This document shows positions 34,492 to 43,101 of a DNA stretch of 58,040 bases, piece after piece (the first letter of the stretch is position 1; every line of letters begins with the position of its first letter). Location of the stretch: NCBI GenBank assembly GCA_031426735.1, contig JASJPK010000110.1, forward strand, positions 1 through 58,040, written 5' to 3'. The notes below the pieces were generated by a model. That model was not told the origin of the DNA. It searched no databases and was given only the letters and a program-made list of their open reading frames with translations. This stretch comes from PFJX01 sp031426735. GTDB lineage: Bacteria > Pseudomonadota > Gammaproteobacteria > Burkholderiales > Thiobacillaceae. A program made the translations under genes and the position numbers.

Positions 34492-35285
34492 ACCAGGCCC
34501 GCATTCTGCTCACCGGCGCCACCGGTGGACTCGGCCAGGCACTGGCGCGCGAACTGGCCGCGCAAGGCGCCGATCTGTTGCTGTGCGGCCGCGATGAAAA
34601 TCGTCTGGCCAACCTGGTTGCCGAGATCGGCGGCATCGGCGGCACCGGCAGCATCGCGCATAGCCTGCGCGCCGATCTGAATCGGGCAGAGGACATCGAT
34701 AACACGGCGGAGGCAGCGCGCGCGTTCGGCGTCGACGTGCTGATCAACAATGCCGGCATCAACGCCTTCGGGCTGTTCGAGGAGCAGGACTGGGCGACCG
34801 TGGAGCGGGTCCTGGCAACCAATCTGATCGCGCCGATGCAACTGACGCATGCGCTGTTGCCCTGGCTGAAGGGTCGCGAACGCGCCGCCATCGTCAATAT
34901 CGGCTCCACCTTCGGCAGCCTGCCGTTCCCCGGTTTTTCCGCCTATTCCAGCGCCAAGGCCGGCTTGCGCGGATTTTCCCAGGCGTTGCGGCGGGAACTG
35001 GCGGATGCGCGAGTGGAAGTCGTGCATGTCGCGCCGCGCGCCATCGCCACCGCTTTGAACAGCGCTGCGGTCAACGCGCTGAACCACGACCTGGGCAGCC
35101 ATTCCGATACCCCGGAAGCGGCCGCCCGCCAGATCGTCGCCGCGCTGCGCGGCGGTCGTAGCGAAAGCCATTTCGGTTTCCCGGAACGCCTGTTCGCCTG
35201 GCTCAACGGCTGTGCGCCGGCACTGATCGACCAGGCGCTGAAAGCAAAGCTGGCCATCGTCAAACGGCATGCTGTTCACGCCTGA
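34482..35285 (+). CDS. Short-chain dehydrogenase/reductase
   Basis: A 267-residue classical SDR. The cofactor motif is TGATGGLG at 11-18, followed by NNAG, the catalytic Ser in NIGSTFGSLP and YSSAK. The Arg in LLCGRDEN after the second strand suggests NADP. The C-terminal tail (FPERLFAWLNGCAPALIDQALKAK) resembles SDRs that act on long acyl chains. AAGGAG precedes its start codon. It is the last gene of the four-gene operon and is followed by a GGGTGCGC hairpin. Confidence 0.92.
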   Translation: MELNQARILLTGATGGLGQALARELAAQGADLLLCGRDENRLANLVAEIGGIGGTGSIAHSLRADLNRAEDIDNTAEAARAFGVDVLINNAGINAFGLFEEQDWATVERVLATNLIAPMQLTHALLPWLKGRERAAIVNIGSTFGSLPFPGFSAYSSAKAGLRGFSQALRRELADARVEVVHVAPRAIATALNSAAVNALNHDLGSHSDTPEAAARQIVAALRGGRSESHFGFPERLFAWLNGCAPALIDQALKAKLAIVKRHAVHA

Positions 35286-35298
35286 AACGCTCCTCACG

Positions 35299-35321
35299 TA
35301 GGGTGCGCCGTGCGCACCCTA
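35299..35321. repeat. GGGTGCGC hairpin, copy 2
   Basis: A perfect 10-bp stem TAGGGTGCGC-CGT-GCGCACCCTA between the SDR gene and the TPR gene. The core stem is the same as at 4486-4504. There is no T-run. Confidence 0.75.
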
Positions 35322-35342
35322 TCTCGCTAGAAAGGAAAATCC

Positions 35343-35990
35343 ATGCAACTCCAACACCTCGCATTTGCCTTCGTATTCGCTGGACTCTCCAGCGCCGCCG
35401 CCCTGGCCTCCACGCCCGAAGAAACCATCCGACCGATCCAGGATCAATGGGCGGAAATCAAATATCACGTGCCCGAGAAGCAACAGGCCGAGCGCTATCA
35501 CACCCTCGCCGAGAAAGCTCACCAACTGGCAGCAAACCAGCCTGGCTTTGCCGAAGCCTTGATCTGGGAAGGCATTGCCCTGTCCAGCGAAGCCGGCGCC
35601 AAAGGCGGCCTCGGCGCGCTGTCCATCGCCAAGGCGGCGAAGCAGCAACTGGAAGCGGCGCTCAAGCTCGACGACAAGGCACTGAAAGGCTCCGCCTATA
35701 CCAGCCTGGGTACGCTGTATTTCAAGGTGCCGGGCTGGCCGATCGGCTTCGGCGACAAGGCCCGTGCCGAAGAACTGCTGAAGAAAGCGCTGGCCATCAA
35801 CCCGACGGGGATTGATCCGAATTACTTCTACGCCGACTATCTGGCCGAGCGCGAACGTTATGCCGAGGCCTTGCGCCATCTCGAAACCGCGCTGAAAGCA
35901 CCGGCCCGGCCCGGCCGCGAACTGGCCGATAGCGGCCGCCGACAGGAAATCCAGGCCTTGCTCGCCAAGGTCAAAAAGGAAATGGAATAA
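35343..35990 (+). CDS. Periplasmic TPR protein
   Basis: 215 residues with a signal peptide (MQLQHLAFAFVFAGLSSAAALA). It has several tetratricopeptide-like helices; the clearest block is LGTLYFKVPGWPIGFGDKARAEELLKKALAINP followed by NYFYADYLAERERYAEALRHLETAL. Proteins with this block are often encoded just before an OmpR-type two-component system, as here (10 nt gap). The role is unknown; it may assist or sense for the kinase. AAGGAAAA precedes the ATG. Confidence 0.88.
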   Translation: MQLQHLAFAFVFAGLSSAAALASTPEETIRPIQDQWAEIKYHVPEKQQAERYHTLAEKAHQLAANQPGFAEALIWEGIALSSEAGAKGGLGALSIAKAAKQQLEAALKLDDKALKGSAYTSLGTLYFKVPGWPIGFGDKARAEELLKKALAINPTGIDPNYFYADYLAERERYAEALRHLETALKAPARPGRELADSGRRQEIQALLAKVKKEME

Positions 35991-36000
35991 AGGCTCCTTG

Positions 36001-36663
36001 ATGCGCGTATTGCTGGTGGAAGACGATCCGCTGCTCGGCGACGGCGTGCGCGCCGGCCTGAAGCTGGCCGACTATGCGGTGGATTGGGTGCGCGACGGCG
36101 AGGCCGGCCGTCTGGCCTTGCTCGATCAGACTTATGACGCCTGCGTGCTCGATCTCGGCCTGCCGCGCCGCGATGGTTTGTCGCTGCTGAAGGATTTGCG
36201 CGCGCGCGGCAATGCCACGCCGGTGCTGATCCTGACCGCGCGCGACACCAGCGCCGACAAGGTCGCCGGACTCGATGCCGGCGCCGACGATTACCTGGTC
36301 AAGCCGTTCGATCTGGCCGAATTGCAGGCGCGCCTGCGTGCCTTGATCCGGCGCGCCGGCGGTGCGGCGACGCCGACGTTGAGCCATGCCGGCGTCGTGC
36401 TCGACCCGGCTGGAAAACGGGTTTCCCTGGCCGGCCAGCCGATCGCCGTGTCGGCTCGCGAGTTCGCCCTGCTGCACGATCTGCTCAGCCACAAGGGCCG
36501 CATTCGCGCCCGCGCCGAGCTGGAGGAAAGCCTCTACGCCTGGGGCGAAGAGGCGGAAAGCAACACGGTCGAGGTCTACATCCATCACCTGCGCAAGAAG
36601 TTCGGCGCCGAGTTCATCCGCACCGTGCGCGGCCTCGGTTATGTCATCGGAGAATCCGTTTGA
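36001..36663 (+). CDS. OmpR-family response regulator (QseB/PmrA-like)
   Basis: 220 residues from the ATG at 36001. The receiver domain has DD at 8-9, phospho-acceptor Asp51 (VLDLGLPRRDG) and Lys in LVKPFDLAEL. The winged-helix DNA-binding domain ends VEVYIHHLRKKFGAEFIRTVRGLGYVIG. The sequence is of the QseB/PmrA/TctD type. Its stop overlaps the kinase start, so both are made together. Confidence 0.95.
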   Translation: MRVLLVEDDPLLGDGVRAGLKLADYAVDWVRDGEAGRLALLDQTYDACVLDLGLPRRDGLSLLKDLRARGNATPVLILTARDTSADKVAGLDAGADDYLVKPFDLAELQARLRALIRRAGGAATPTLSHAGVVLDPAGKRVSLAGQPIAVSAREFALLHDLLSHKGRIRARAELEESLYAWGEEAESNTVEVYIHHLRKKFGAEFIRTVRGLGYVIGESV

Positions 36664-38024
36664 ACCTGACCCGCCGGCTGCGGCCGAATTCGTTGCGCTC
36701 GCGCCTGTTGCTGACGGTTTCCTTTGCCACCTTGCTGGTCTGGGGCGCGGCCGGCGTCGGGAGCTATTACCAGGCATTGCACGAAGCCGACGAGTTGATG
36801 GATGGACAACTCGCCCAGTCGGCCAAGTTGTTGATGGCTCAGGTGCTGCATGAGGTGGAGGACAAGGAACCGGGTCACGCCATCGTCGAAGCGCTCGACG
36901 ACGATTCGAGCCACCCCTACGAACAGCATCTGGAATTTCGCGTTCTCAACCACGCCGGTGAGTTACTGATCCGTTCCGCCAATGCGCCGGACCGCGTGAT
37001 GTCGGGCGAGCCGGGCTATAGCGACATTCACTATGGCGGCCACCCCTGGCGGCTGTTGTCGACGCACTCGCCGGACGGCCGTTATCGGGTGCAGATCGCG
37101 CATCCGACCCAGGACCGCGAACGGGTCGGTCTGGAAGTGGCGTCCCAGGTCGCCATCCCGATCCTGCTGGCTTTGCCGGTGCTGGCATTGCTGGTGTATT
37201 TCTCTGTGCGGCGCAGTTTGCGCCCGCTGGAAATGCTGGCCACCGACGTGGCGGCGCGTTCGCCGGACAACCTTGAGGCCTTATCCGAGCCGCACACGCT
37301 GCGCGAGGCGAAACCGCTGGTGGCGGCGTTGAACCGCCTGCTGACCCGGCTCGGCGCGACGCTGGAAAACGAACGCCGCTTCACCGCCGATGCCGCGCAC
37401 GAACTGCGCACGCCGCTGGCGGCGGTCAAGATCCAGGCTCAGGTCGCCCTCGCCAGCACCGATGCCGGCGACCACCAACATGCCCTGCGCCAAGTGCTGG
37501 CCGGCGCCGACCGCGCCACCCGTCTGGTCGAACAACTGCTGCGTCTGGCCCGGCTCGATCCGCTCGCCCAATTGCCGCAGACCGGCAGGCTCGATCTCGT
37601 CGCGTTGGCGGCGGAGGTGGTTGCCGAGATGCAACCGCAAGCCGAACGCAAGCTACAACAACTGGCGTTCGTTGCGGCCGCGCAGCCCGTCGAAGTGCAG
37701 GGCGATGTCGATTTGCTGCACGTAGCACTACGCAATCTGGTGGAAAATGCGTTGCGCTACTCGCCTGAAACGGGGCTGGTCGAAGTCGACGTGACCCTGG
37801 ACGCAGCACACCCGCTGCTTGAGGTGCGCGACGCAGGTCCCGGCGTGAATGCAGATGAAGTATCGCGTTTGGCCGAACGTTTTTATCGCGGCCAGGCCGT
37901 CAGCGGCGAAGGCAGTGGCCTTGGCCTGGCTATCGTCCAGCGCATAGCGGAACTGCATGGCGCGCGTCTGGAAATCGCCAACCGGGCGAGTGGCGGGCTC
38001 GCAGCGCGCCTGCGCTGGTTGTGA
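36660..38024 (+). CDS. Sensor histidine kinase (QseC/PmrB-like)
   Basis: 454 residues from a TTG in the overlap TTGA. There are two membrane helices (about 14-36 and 161-183) around a periplasmic sensor domain of about 125 residues, then a HAMP-like linker, the H box FTADAAHELRTPLAA (His247), an N box NLVENALRYSP and G boxes DAGPGVN and GSGLGLAIVQ. It partners the regulator before it. Its stop overlaps the next gene as GTGA. Confidence 0.95.
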   Translation: MNLTRRLRPNSLRSRLLLTVSFATLLVWGAAGVGSYYQALHEADELMDGQLAQSAKLLMAQVLHEVEDKEPGHAIVEALDDDSSHPYEQHLEFRVLNHAGELLIRSANAPDRVMSGEPGYSDIHYGGHPWRLLSTHSPDGRYRVQIAHPTQDRERVGLEVASQVAIPILLALPVLALLVYFSVRRSLRPLEMLATDVAARSPDNLEALSEPHTLREAKPLVAALNRLLTRLGATLENERRFTADAAHELRTPLAAVKIQAQVALASTDAGDHQHALRQVLAGADRATRLVEQLLRLARLDPLAQLPQTGRLDLVALAAEVVAEMQPQAERKLQQLAFVAAAQPVEVQGDVDLLHVALRNLVENALRYSPETGLVEVDVTLDAAHPLLEVRDAGPGVNADEVSRLAERFYRGQAVSGEGSGLGLAIVQRIAELHGARLEIANRASGGLAARLRWL

Positions 38025-39970
38025 ACCTAAGTAATCAGGATATGCATTTGAAATTTCGCTTTTCTCGCCTCGCCCTGCCGTCCTTTCTGCCCTACTCACT
38101 GCTGTTTCTCGCCATCGCCAGCCTGACCAGGCTCGCTTTGGTGTTGCAAACCGGCCTCGATAAAACGCCGCTATCACTCTGGCCCGGCCTGTTCCTGCGC
38201 GGCTTCGGCTTCGATCTGGCGGTACTCGCCTGGCTGCTCGCGCCGATGTTGCTGTGGGCCGCGCTGTGGCCGACGCGTTGGCGCGACACGCGCTGGCAAG
38301 GCGGGATACGCCTGGCGATCTTCTTCCTGCTGGCGGCGATTCTGCTGTTCGGCGCGCTGTCGGAGTGGACCTTCTGGGAAGAATTCGCCACCCGCTTCAA
38401 TTTCATCGCGGTCGATTACCTGATCTACACGCATGAAGTCATCGGCAACATCGTCGAGTCGTATCCGGTCGGCGCTTTGCTTGCCGGTGTCGCCGCGCTG
38501 GCCGCGCTGCTGACCTGGCAGTTTCGCGGCACACTCCGGGCCGCCGCCGCAGCGCAACCCGGCGCCCGCCGCCGCTGGCTTTACGCCGCATTGGCCTTGG
38601 CACTGCCCTGGAGCGCCTCCCGCCTGGCCGATATCGACCAGATGCAGTTCTCCGGTAACGCTTACGCCAACGAGCTGGCCGGCAACGGCTTGATGACCTT
38701 CGCTGCCGCCTTCCAGCGCAACGAGCTCGACTACGCGCGGTTTTATGCAACGCTGCCGGCGACGCAGGCGGCCCATATCCTGGGCGAACTCGGCGTCGAA
38801 CGAGAGCAGCTGGCGAAAGAGCCGAACCCCGACCCGGACGCCAGCGAGGCGTTCAATGCGCGGCGCATCCCGTTCAAGCGTCCGCCGCGCAACGTCGTAC
38901 TGATTTCGGTGGAAAGCCTGTCCGCCAGTTTCCTGGGCAGTTTCGGCAATCGGGACGGACTCACGCCACATCTGGATGCACTGGCCAAACAGGGGCTGTT
39001 GTTCAGCCAGCTGTATGCCACCGGCACGCGCACCGTGCGCGGCCTGGAAGCGCTGAGCATCGGTATTCCGCCGATCCCCGGACAATCCGTCGTGCGCCGC
39101 CCGGACAACGAACATCTCGCCAGCATCGGTGAGATTCTGCGTCGCCAGGGTTACGAGACCTTTTTCCTGTACGGCGGTTACGGCTACTTCGACAACATGA
39201 ACGCCTATTACGCCGGCAACAACTATCGCGTCGTCGACCGCACCGATTTTCCGAAAGCCTCGGTCGGCTTCGAAAACGTCTGGGGCGTCGCCGACGAGTT
39301 CCTGTTCGACAACAGCCTGACGCAACTCGATCAGGCACATGCCGCCGGCAAGCCTTTCCTGGCGCAGATCATGACCACCTCCAACCATCGGCCGTACACC
39401 TATCCGGCCGGCCGCATCGACATCGCCTCACCGGGTGGACGCAGCGGCGCCGTCAAATACACCGACTACGCCATCGGCCATTTCATCGAACAGGCACGCA
39501 CGAAAGCGTGGTTCGCCGAAACGCTGTTCGTCATCGTCGCCGACCATTGCGCCTCCGCCGCCGGCAAAACCAAGCTGCCGGTGCCGGGCTATCACATCCC
39601 GCTGATTCTCTATGCGCCGGCCTTGTTGCAGCCGGGACGCGACGATCGCCTGGCCAGCCAGATCGACATTCCGCCGACCTTGCTGGATGTCATGGGACTG
39701 CCCGGCGACGAGCATTTTTTTGGTCAGTCGGTGTTCGAACAAAAGGACGCAAACCGGCGCGCGTTCATCAGCAACTATCAGGAGCTGGGCTATCTCAAGG
39801 CGGACAAGCTGATCGTGCTCGGCCCCAAGCAACGCGTCGAAACTTTTCACATCGACGTCGACGGCGAAGCCAGTCCGGCGCCGCTCGATCCGCGCCTGCG
39901 CGACGAGGCCGTGGCGTATTACCAGAGCGCGGCCAATGCATTCAAAGCGGGGACGTTGAAGCTGCGCTAG
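38021..39970 (+). CDS. LTA-synthase-type membrane sulfatase/phosphotransferase
   Basis: 649 residues from a GTG at 38021 (an ATG at 38042 is an alternative). Five N-terminal membrane helices precede a periplasmic alkaline-phosphatase-fold domain: VVLISVESLSASFLGSFG holds the first metal ligands, GTRTVRGLEALSIG the likely Thr nucleophile, and VIVADHCASAAG the Asp-His metal pair. Such enzymes move phosphoglycerol or phosphoethanolamine onto envelope glycans or lipids. Coupling to a PmrAB/QseBC-like system suggests a controlled change of LPS or periplasmic glucan, but this is inference. Confidence 0.9.
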   Translation: MNLSNQDMHLKFRFSRLALPSFLPYSLLFLAIASLTRLALVLQTGLDKTPLSLWPGLFLRGFGFDLAVLAWLLAPMLLWAALWPTRWRDTRWQGGIRLAIFFLLAAILLFGALSEWTFWEEFATRFNFIAVDYLIYTHEVIGNIVESYPVGALLAGVAALAALLTWQFRGTLRAAAAAQPGARRRWLYAALALALPWSASRLADIDQMQFSGNAYANELAGNGLMTFAAAFQRNELDYARFYATLPATQAAHILGELGVEREQLAKEPNPDPDASEAFNARRIPFKRPPRNVVLISVESLSASFLGSFGNRDGLTPHLDALAKQGLLFSQLYATGTRTVRGLEALSIGIPPIPGQSVVRRPDNEHLASIGEILRRQGYETFFLYGGYGYFDNMNAYYAGNNYRVVDRTDFPKASVGFENVWGVADEFLFDNSLTQLDQAHAAGKPFLAQIMTTSNHRPYTYPAGRIDIASPGGRSGAVKYTDYAIGHFIEQARTKAWFAETLFVIVADHCASAAGKTKLPVPGYHIPLILYAPALLQPGRDDRLASQIDIPPTLLDVMGLPGDEHFFGQSVFEQKDANRRAFISNYQELGYLKADKLIVLGPKQRVETFHIDVDGEASPAPLDPRLRDEAVAYYQSAANAFKAGTLKLR

Positions 39971-39978
39971 TGTTTCCG

Positions 39979-40056
39979 GAGCGCCGGCTGGAAGCCGGCT
40001 TCGTCATTCCGATCAGACGAACAAGCTGGCTGGAAGCCGGCGCTCCAGCAGGGCGC
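39979..40056. repeat. Dispersed repeat family B, copy 2
   Basis: The copy of the 31561-31617 element is at 40000-40056. In front of it lies GAGCGCCGGCTGGAAGCCGG, so CCGGCTGGAAGCCGGC occurs twice here as an inverted unit. It lies just after the end of the sulfatase gene and just before the stop of the converging cytochrome gene. Confidence 0.8.
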
Positions 40057-40060
40057 AGAT

Positions 40061-41518
40061 TCACAGCGTCTTCAGGTATTCGAGCAAAGCGGCCTTGTCC
40101 GCCTCGGGCAGGCCGGTGCCGAAGACATGGCCGCCGTTGCCGTTGCCGCGCAAGGCGGTGTCGTAGGGCGTGCCGGCGCGTTTGGCCGCTTCGCCCTGGC
40201 TGACGAAGCCGACCTTGACCGGGTCATACACGTCATAGCCGCGCCAGAACAGTTTTGGCCTTTGCGCGGGCGGCGTCAGCAGGTCGCGCAGGCTGGGTAC
40301 GGAACCGTTGTGCAGATAAGGCGCGCGCAGCCAGATGCCGTCGAGGAACTGCGCGACATAGCCGGTGAGCGGCGCTTCCACCAGACCCTTGCGCTCGATG
40401 TCCATGTCCTGCACCACCTTGTTCGCCGCGCGTGCGGCTTTTTCGTTCCAGGTGCCGATGCGGCCGGCGTCGGTGTTGATCTCGTCCAGGGCAACCACGT
40501 CGCCGACCCGCTCGCCGCCATGGCAGGCGGCGCAGTGGGCGGCGAACAGCGCTTCGCCGCGGGCGGCGCGGGCGTGGTCGAGGGCGAACGGATATTTCGG
40601 CGCCGGCTTGTTGCCCAAGTAGTCGACCAGCCAGTCGATCTGCGCCAGGAAATCCCGCTTGCTGTGCGGTTCGGCGCCGAGCAGGCCGAGCGCCGAGTCC
40701 ATGATCACGGAACGCGGGTCGTGGCTGTCGCCGGCCCAGTTCATCAGGTTGCCGCGTTCCGGCTGGTATTTCTTCAGGTTCCACACCGAAGGCATGTCGC
40801 AGGGACCGAAGCTGTCGTCCATCGGCCAGCGGATCATGAAGTATTTGGTCAGGTTCATCGCGTCGTCGCGGCCGCGGCCCCATTCCGGGAAATCGTGGCG
40901 GTAGATCCACTTGAACTGTTCCTCCCGCTCGGTCAGGCGTTGTTTCGTGATCGGAATGATCAGGTAGCGGTAGGCCATGCGGTCGATCCAGTCGAGGTCG
41001 GCGGCCAGTTCGATCTCCGGCATCAGCGTGTCGGCGGAAAAGCGCGGGTCCTTGGCGCAGTCCACCAGGAAGCGGAAGAAGGCTTCCAGATCGAGCGTGT
41101 GGTTGGGGCCGGTGGGCACGAAGGTGGGCGTCTCGTCGGCTTTGCTGCGGTAACTGGCGACGTGGCAGGAGGCGCAGTTGTTGGCGATCCGGTCGAAGCC
41201 GATGCGCCGCTTGGTGAAGCCGATGGGCAGTTCGTGGCCTTCTTCCCAGGCCGCGCCGAACGCGGCGTAGCCGCCCGGTCCCGGCAGCTTGTCGGGGAAC
41301 ACGCGCGGCAGCACGTAGAAGATCCAGTAGGGAATGCCGGCGTCGAACTCGGCGCCGATGGAGCCGTACTTGAAGCGCTCGTCGGCATTGGCGAAGGTAC
41401 CGGCGCCGTGATCGCGGAAGAAGCGGTCGTAACCCAGGTAACCCAACGGTATCGCAAGCACCAGCAGGATCGCGGCGATGATCTTCAACCAGCGGCACTC
41501 GCATTTGCAGCAGTTCAT
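40061..41518 (-). CDS. Membrane-anchored di-haem cytochrome c (RoxA/MauG-like), paralogue 2
   Basis: 485 residues. A single membrane helix (about 12-30) anchors it to the inner membrane with the rest outside. The haem sites are CASCH at 115-119 and CAACH at 329-333. The block LDGIWLRAPYLHNGSVPSLRDLL resembles the distal-haem region of bacterial cytochrome c peroxidases and of RoxA-type rubber oxygenases. It is a close paralogue of the next gene (shared RFKYGSIGAEF...IPYWIFYVLPRV and the C-terminal ADKAALLEYLKTL). The cytosolic N-terminus MNCCKCECRW holds four Cys in eight residues, which is odd. GAGGAG precedes the ATG. Last gene of the cytochrome locus. Confidence 0.88.
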   Translation of the reverse strand: MNCCKCECRWLKIIAAILLVLAIPLGYLGYDRFFRDHGAGTFANADERFKYGSIGAEFDAGIPYWIFYVLPRVFPDKLPGPGGYAAFGAAWEEGHELPIGFTKRRIGFDRIANNCASCHVASYRSKADETPTFVPTGPNHTLDLEAFFRFLVDCAKDPRFSADTLMPEIELAADLDWIDRMAYRYLIIPITKQRLTEREEQFKWIYRHDFPEWGRGRDDAMNLTKYFMIRWPMDDSFGPCDMPSVWNLKKYQPERGNLMNWAGDSHDPRSVIMDSALGLLGAEPHSKRDFLAQIDWLVDYLGNKPAPKYPFALDHARAARGEALFAAHCAACHGGERVGDVVALDEINTDAGRIGTWNEKAARAANKVVQDMDIERKGLVEAPLTGYVAQFLDGIWLRAPYLHNGSVPSLRDLLTPPAQRPKLFWRGYDVYDPVKVGFVSQGEAAKRAGTPYDTALRGNGNGGHVFGTGLPEADKAALLEYLKTL

Positions 41519-41552
41519 GGCGGTCTCCTCGTGGGTTTGCCAACGCGGCAGC

Positions 41553-43019
41553 TCAGAAGGTCTTCAGGTATTCGAGCAGCGCCCATTTGTCGGCGTCGGC
41601 CAGCGCGACACCGTAGCTGTGGCCGGCGTTGCCGTTGCCGGGCACGCCGGTGTCGTAGCGGAAATAGCGGCGCTCGCCCTCGCCTTCCTGGTTCGCGACG
41701 AAGCCCATCCGCTTCGGGTCGTACAGGTCGTTGCCGCGATAGAACACCTTCGGCCGTCGTGCGGCCGGTTGCAGCAGATCCCACAGCGTCGGCACCGAGC
41801 CGTTGTGCAGATAGGGCGCGCGCAGCCAGAGGCCGTCGAGCGGCGCATTGGCATAGCCCCAGGTCTTGCGGAAATGGCGGAAACGACGCTCCGGCTTGGC
41901 CGCGTAGAGCATGCCCTGGTTCACCGCCAGTTCGCGCGTGTAGGAATCGAGGCGGCCGCGATCGGTGCCCAGCGCGGCGAGGGGGGTGACCTTGCCGACG
42001 TACTTGCCGCTGAAGTCGCTGCCGCTGGCGCCGTGGCAATCGGCGCAATGCTTCTGGTAAATCGCGCCACCGCGCGCCGCCTTTTTCGCGTCGATCGGGA
42101 AATACCTGGAAAAGGCGGGCGGCGTCGCCGTCGCGATCCAGGCTTCGATGCGGCCGATGGCGGCATGATCGATCAGCTTGGGCGTGGCGCCGGTGCCGAA
42201 GGCGGCCGACAGATTGCGCTCCTCCACCTTGTCGTTGTTACCGTCCCAGTGCAGTTGCATGCCCTGCTTCTTGGCCTGGTTCCACAGCGCCGGAAAATCC
42301 GCGTAGCCGACCAGTTCTTCCAGCGGTGCCCGCTCGAACGGATAGCCGAAGATGGCCTTGGCGGAATTGAACGTATCCACCCGCCCCGGTCCCCAGTCGG
42401 GCTGGATATGCAGGAAACGCAGGCGGCCGATCAGGCCGAACACGCCATCACGCATCAGGTGCACCGCCAGCGGATACACCAGCAACCGGTCGACCGCATC
42501 GAGATCGCCGCCGGCCGCCTGGATGCGCGGAATGATCTGGCTGGGCGTGAAGCGGCGGTCGCTGACGCAGTCGTACATGAATTTCTGGAAAGCCATCAGG
42601 TCGAGCCGATTGGCTGGCATACCGACCACCAACTCGGCGCGGCCCGCAGGCGCGCTTCGTAGCGTCGAGGTATGGCAGACGGCGCAGTTGAGAAACACCC
42701 GGTCGATTCCCAGGTGCCGCCGCATCGACATGCCCACCGGCAATTTCTTGCCCGGCTCGTACAGGAAACCCAGCGAGGCATAGCCCTTGCCCGGCAGCAA
42801 GTCCGCACACACTTCCGGCATCACCTGGAACACCCAGTAGGGAAAGCCCATGTTGCGTTCGCCGCCGGTGGAACCGTACTTGAAGTGCTCGACCGGATCG
42901 GCATAAACCACCGGCCGGTCGCTGCCGAAGCGCTTGAACGCCCACAGGCCAGCCAGTACCAGGATGGCGACGCTCAGCCAGAACAGGATTTTGTATTTAC
43001 CGCTGCCTGGCAGTTTCAT
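41553..43019 (-). CDS. Membrane-anchored di-haem cytochrome c (RoxA/MauG-like), paralogue 1
   Basis: 488 residues from the ATG at 43019, which has a GAGGAG site; the open frame runs on upstream into a repeat and is not coding there. One membrane helix (about 10-28). The haem sites are CAVCH at 112-116 and CADCH at 325-329. The same LDGLWLRAPYLHNGSVPTLWDLL block is found as in the downstream paralogue, from which it is separated by 34 nt. Two paralogues side by side suggest a complex or a chain of electron carriers or oxygenases. The activity (peroxidase, oxygenase or carrier) cannot be told from sequence. Confidence 0.88.
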   Translation of the reverse strand: MKLPGSGKYKILFWLSVAILVLAGLWAFKRFGSDRPVVYADPVEHFKYGSTGGERNMGFPYWVFQVMPEVCADLLPGKGYASLGFLYEPGKKLPVGMSMRRHLGIDRVFLNCAVCHTSTLRSAPAGRAELVVGMPANRLDLMAFQKFMYDCVSDRRFTPSQIIPRIQAAGGDLDAVDRLLVYPLAVHLMRDGVFGLIGRLRFLHIQPDWGPGRVDTFNSAKAIFGYPFERAPLEELVGYADFPALWNQAKKQGMQLHWDGNNDKVEERNLSAAFGTGATPKLIDHAAIGRIEAWIATATPPAFSRYFPIDAKKAARGGAIYQKHCADCHGASGSDFSGKYVGKVTPLAALGTDRGRLDSYTRELAVNQGMLYAAKPERRFRHFRKTWGYANAPLDGLWLRAPYLHNGSVPTLWDLLQPAARRPKVFYRGNDLYDPKRMGFVANQEGEGERRYFRYDTGVPGNGNAGHSYGVALADADKWALLEYLKTF

Positions 43020-43032
43020 GGTTTTCTCCTCG

Positions 43033-43093
43033 GTAGGAGGCCCGCTTGCGGGCCGAACAACGTCTGGATTCGGCCCGCAAGCGGGCCTCCTAC
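43033..43093. repeat. Palindromic repeat family A, copy 3
   Basis: A 61-bp two-arm element: GTAGGAGGCCCGCTTGCGGG, then CAACGTCTGG in the middle, then the exact complement ending GCGGGCCTCCTAC. It lies between two cytochrome genes on the same strand, 13 nt upstream of the ATG of one and 8 nt after the stop of the other. Confidence 0.9.
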
Positions 43094-43101
43094 GCTGTGT
43101 T

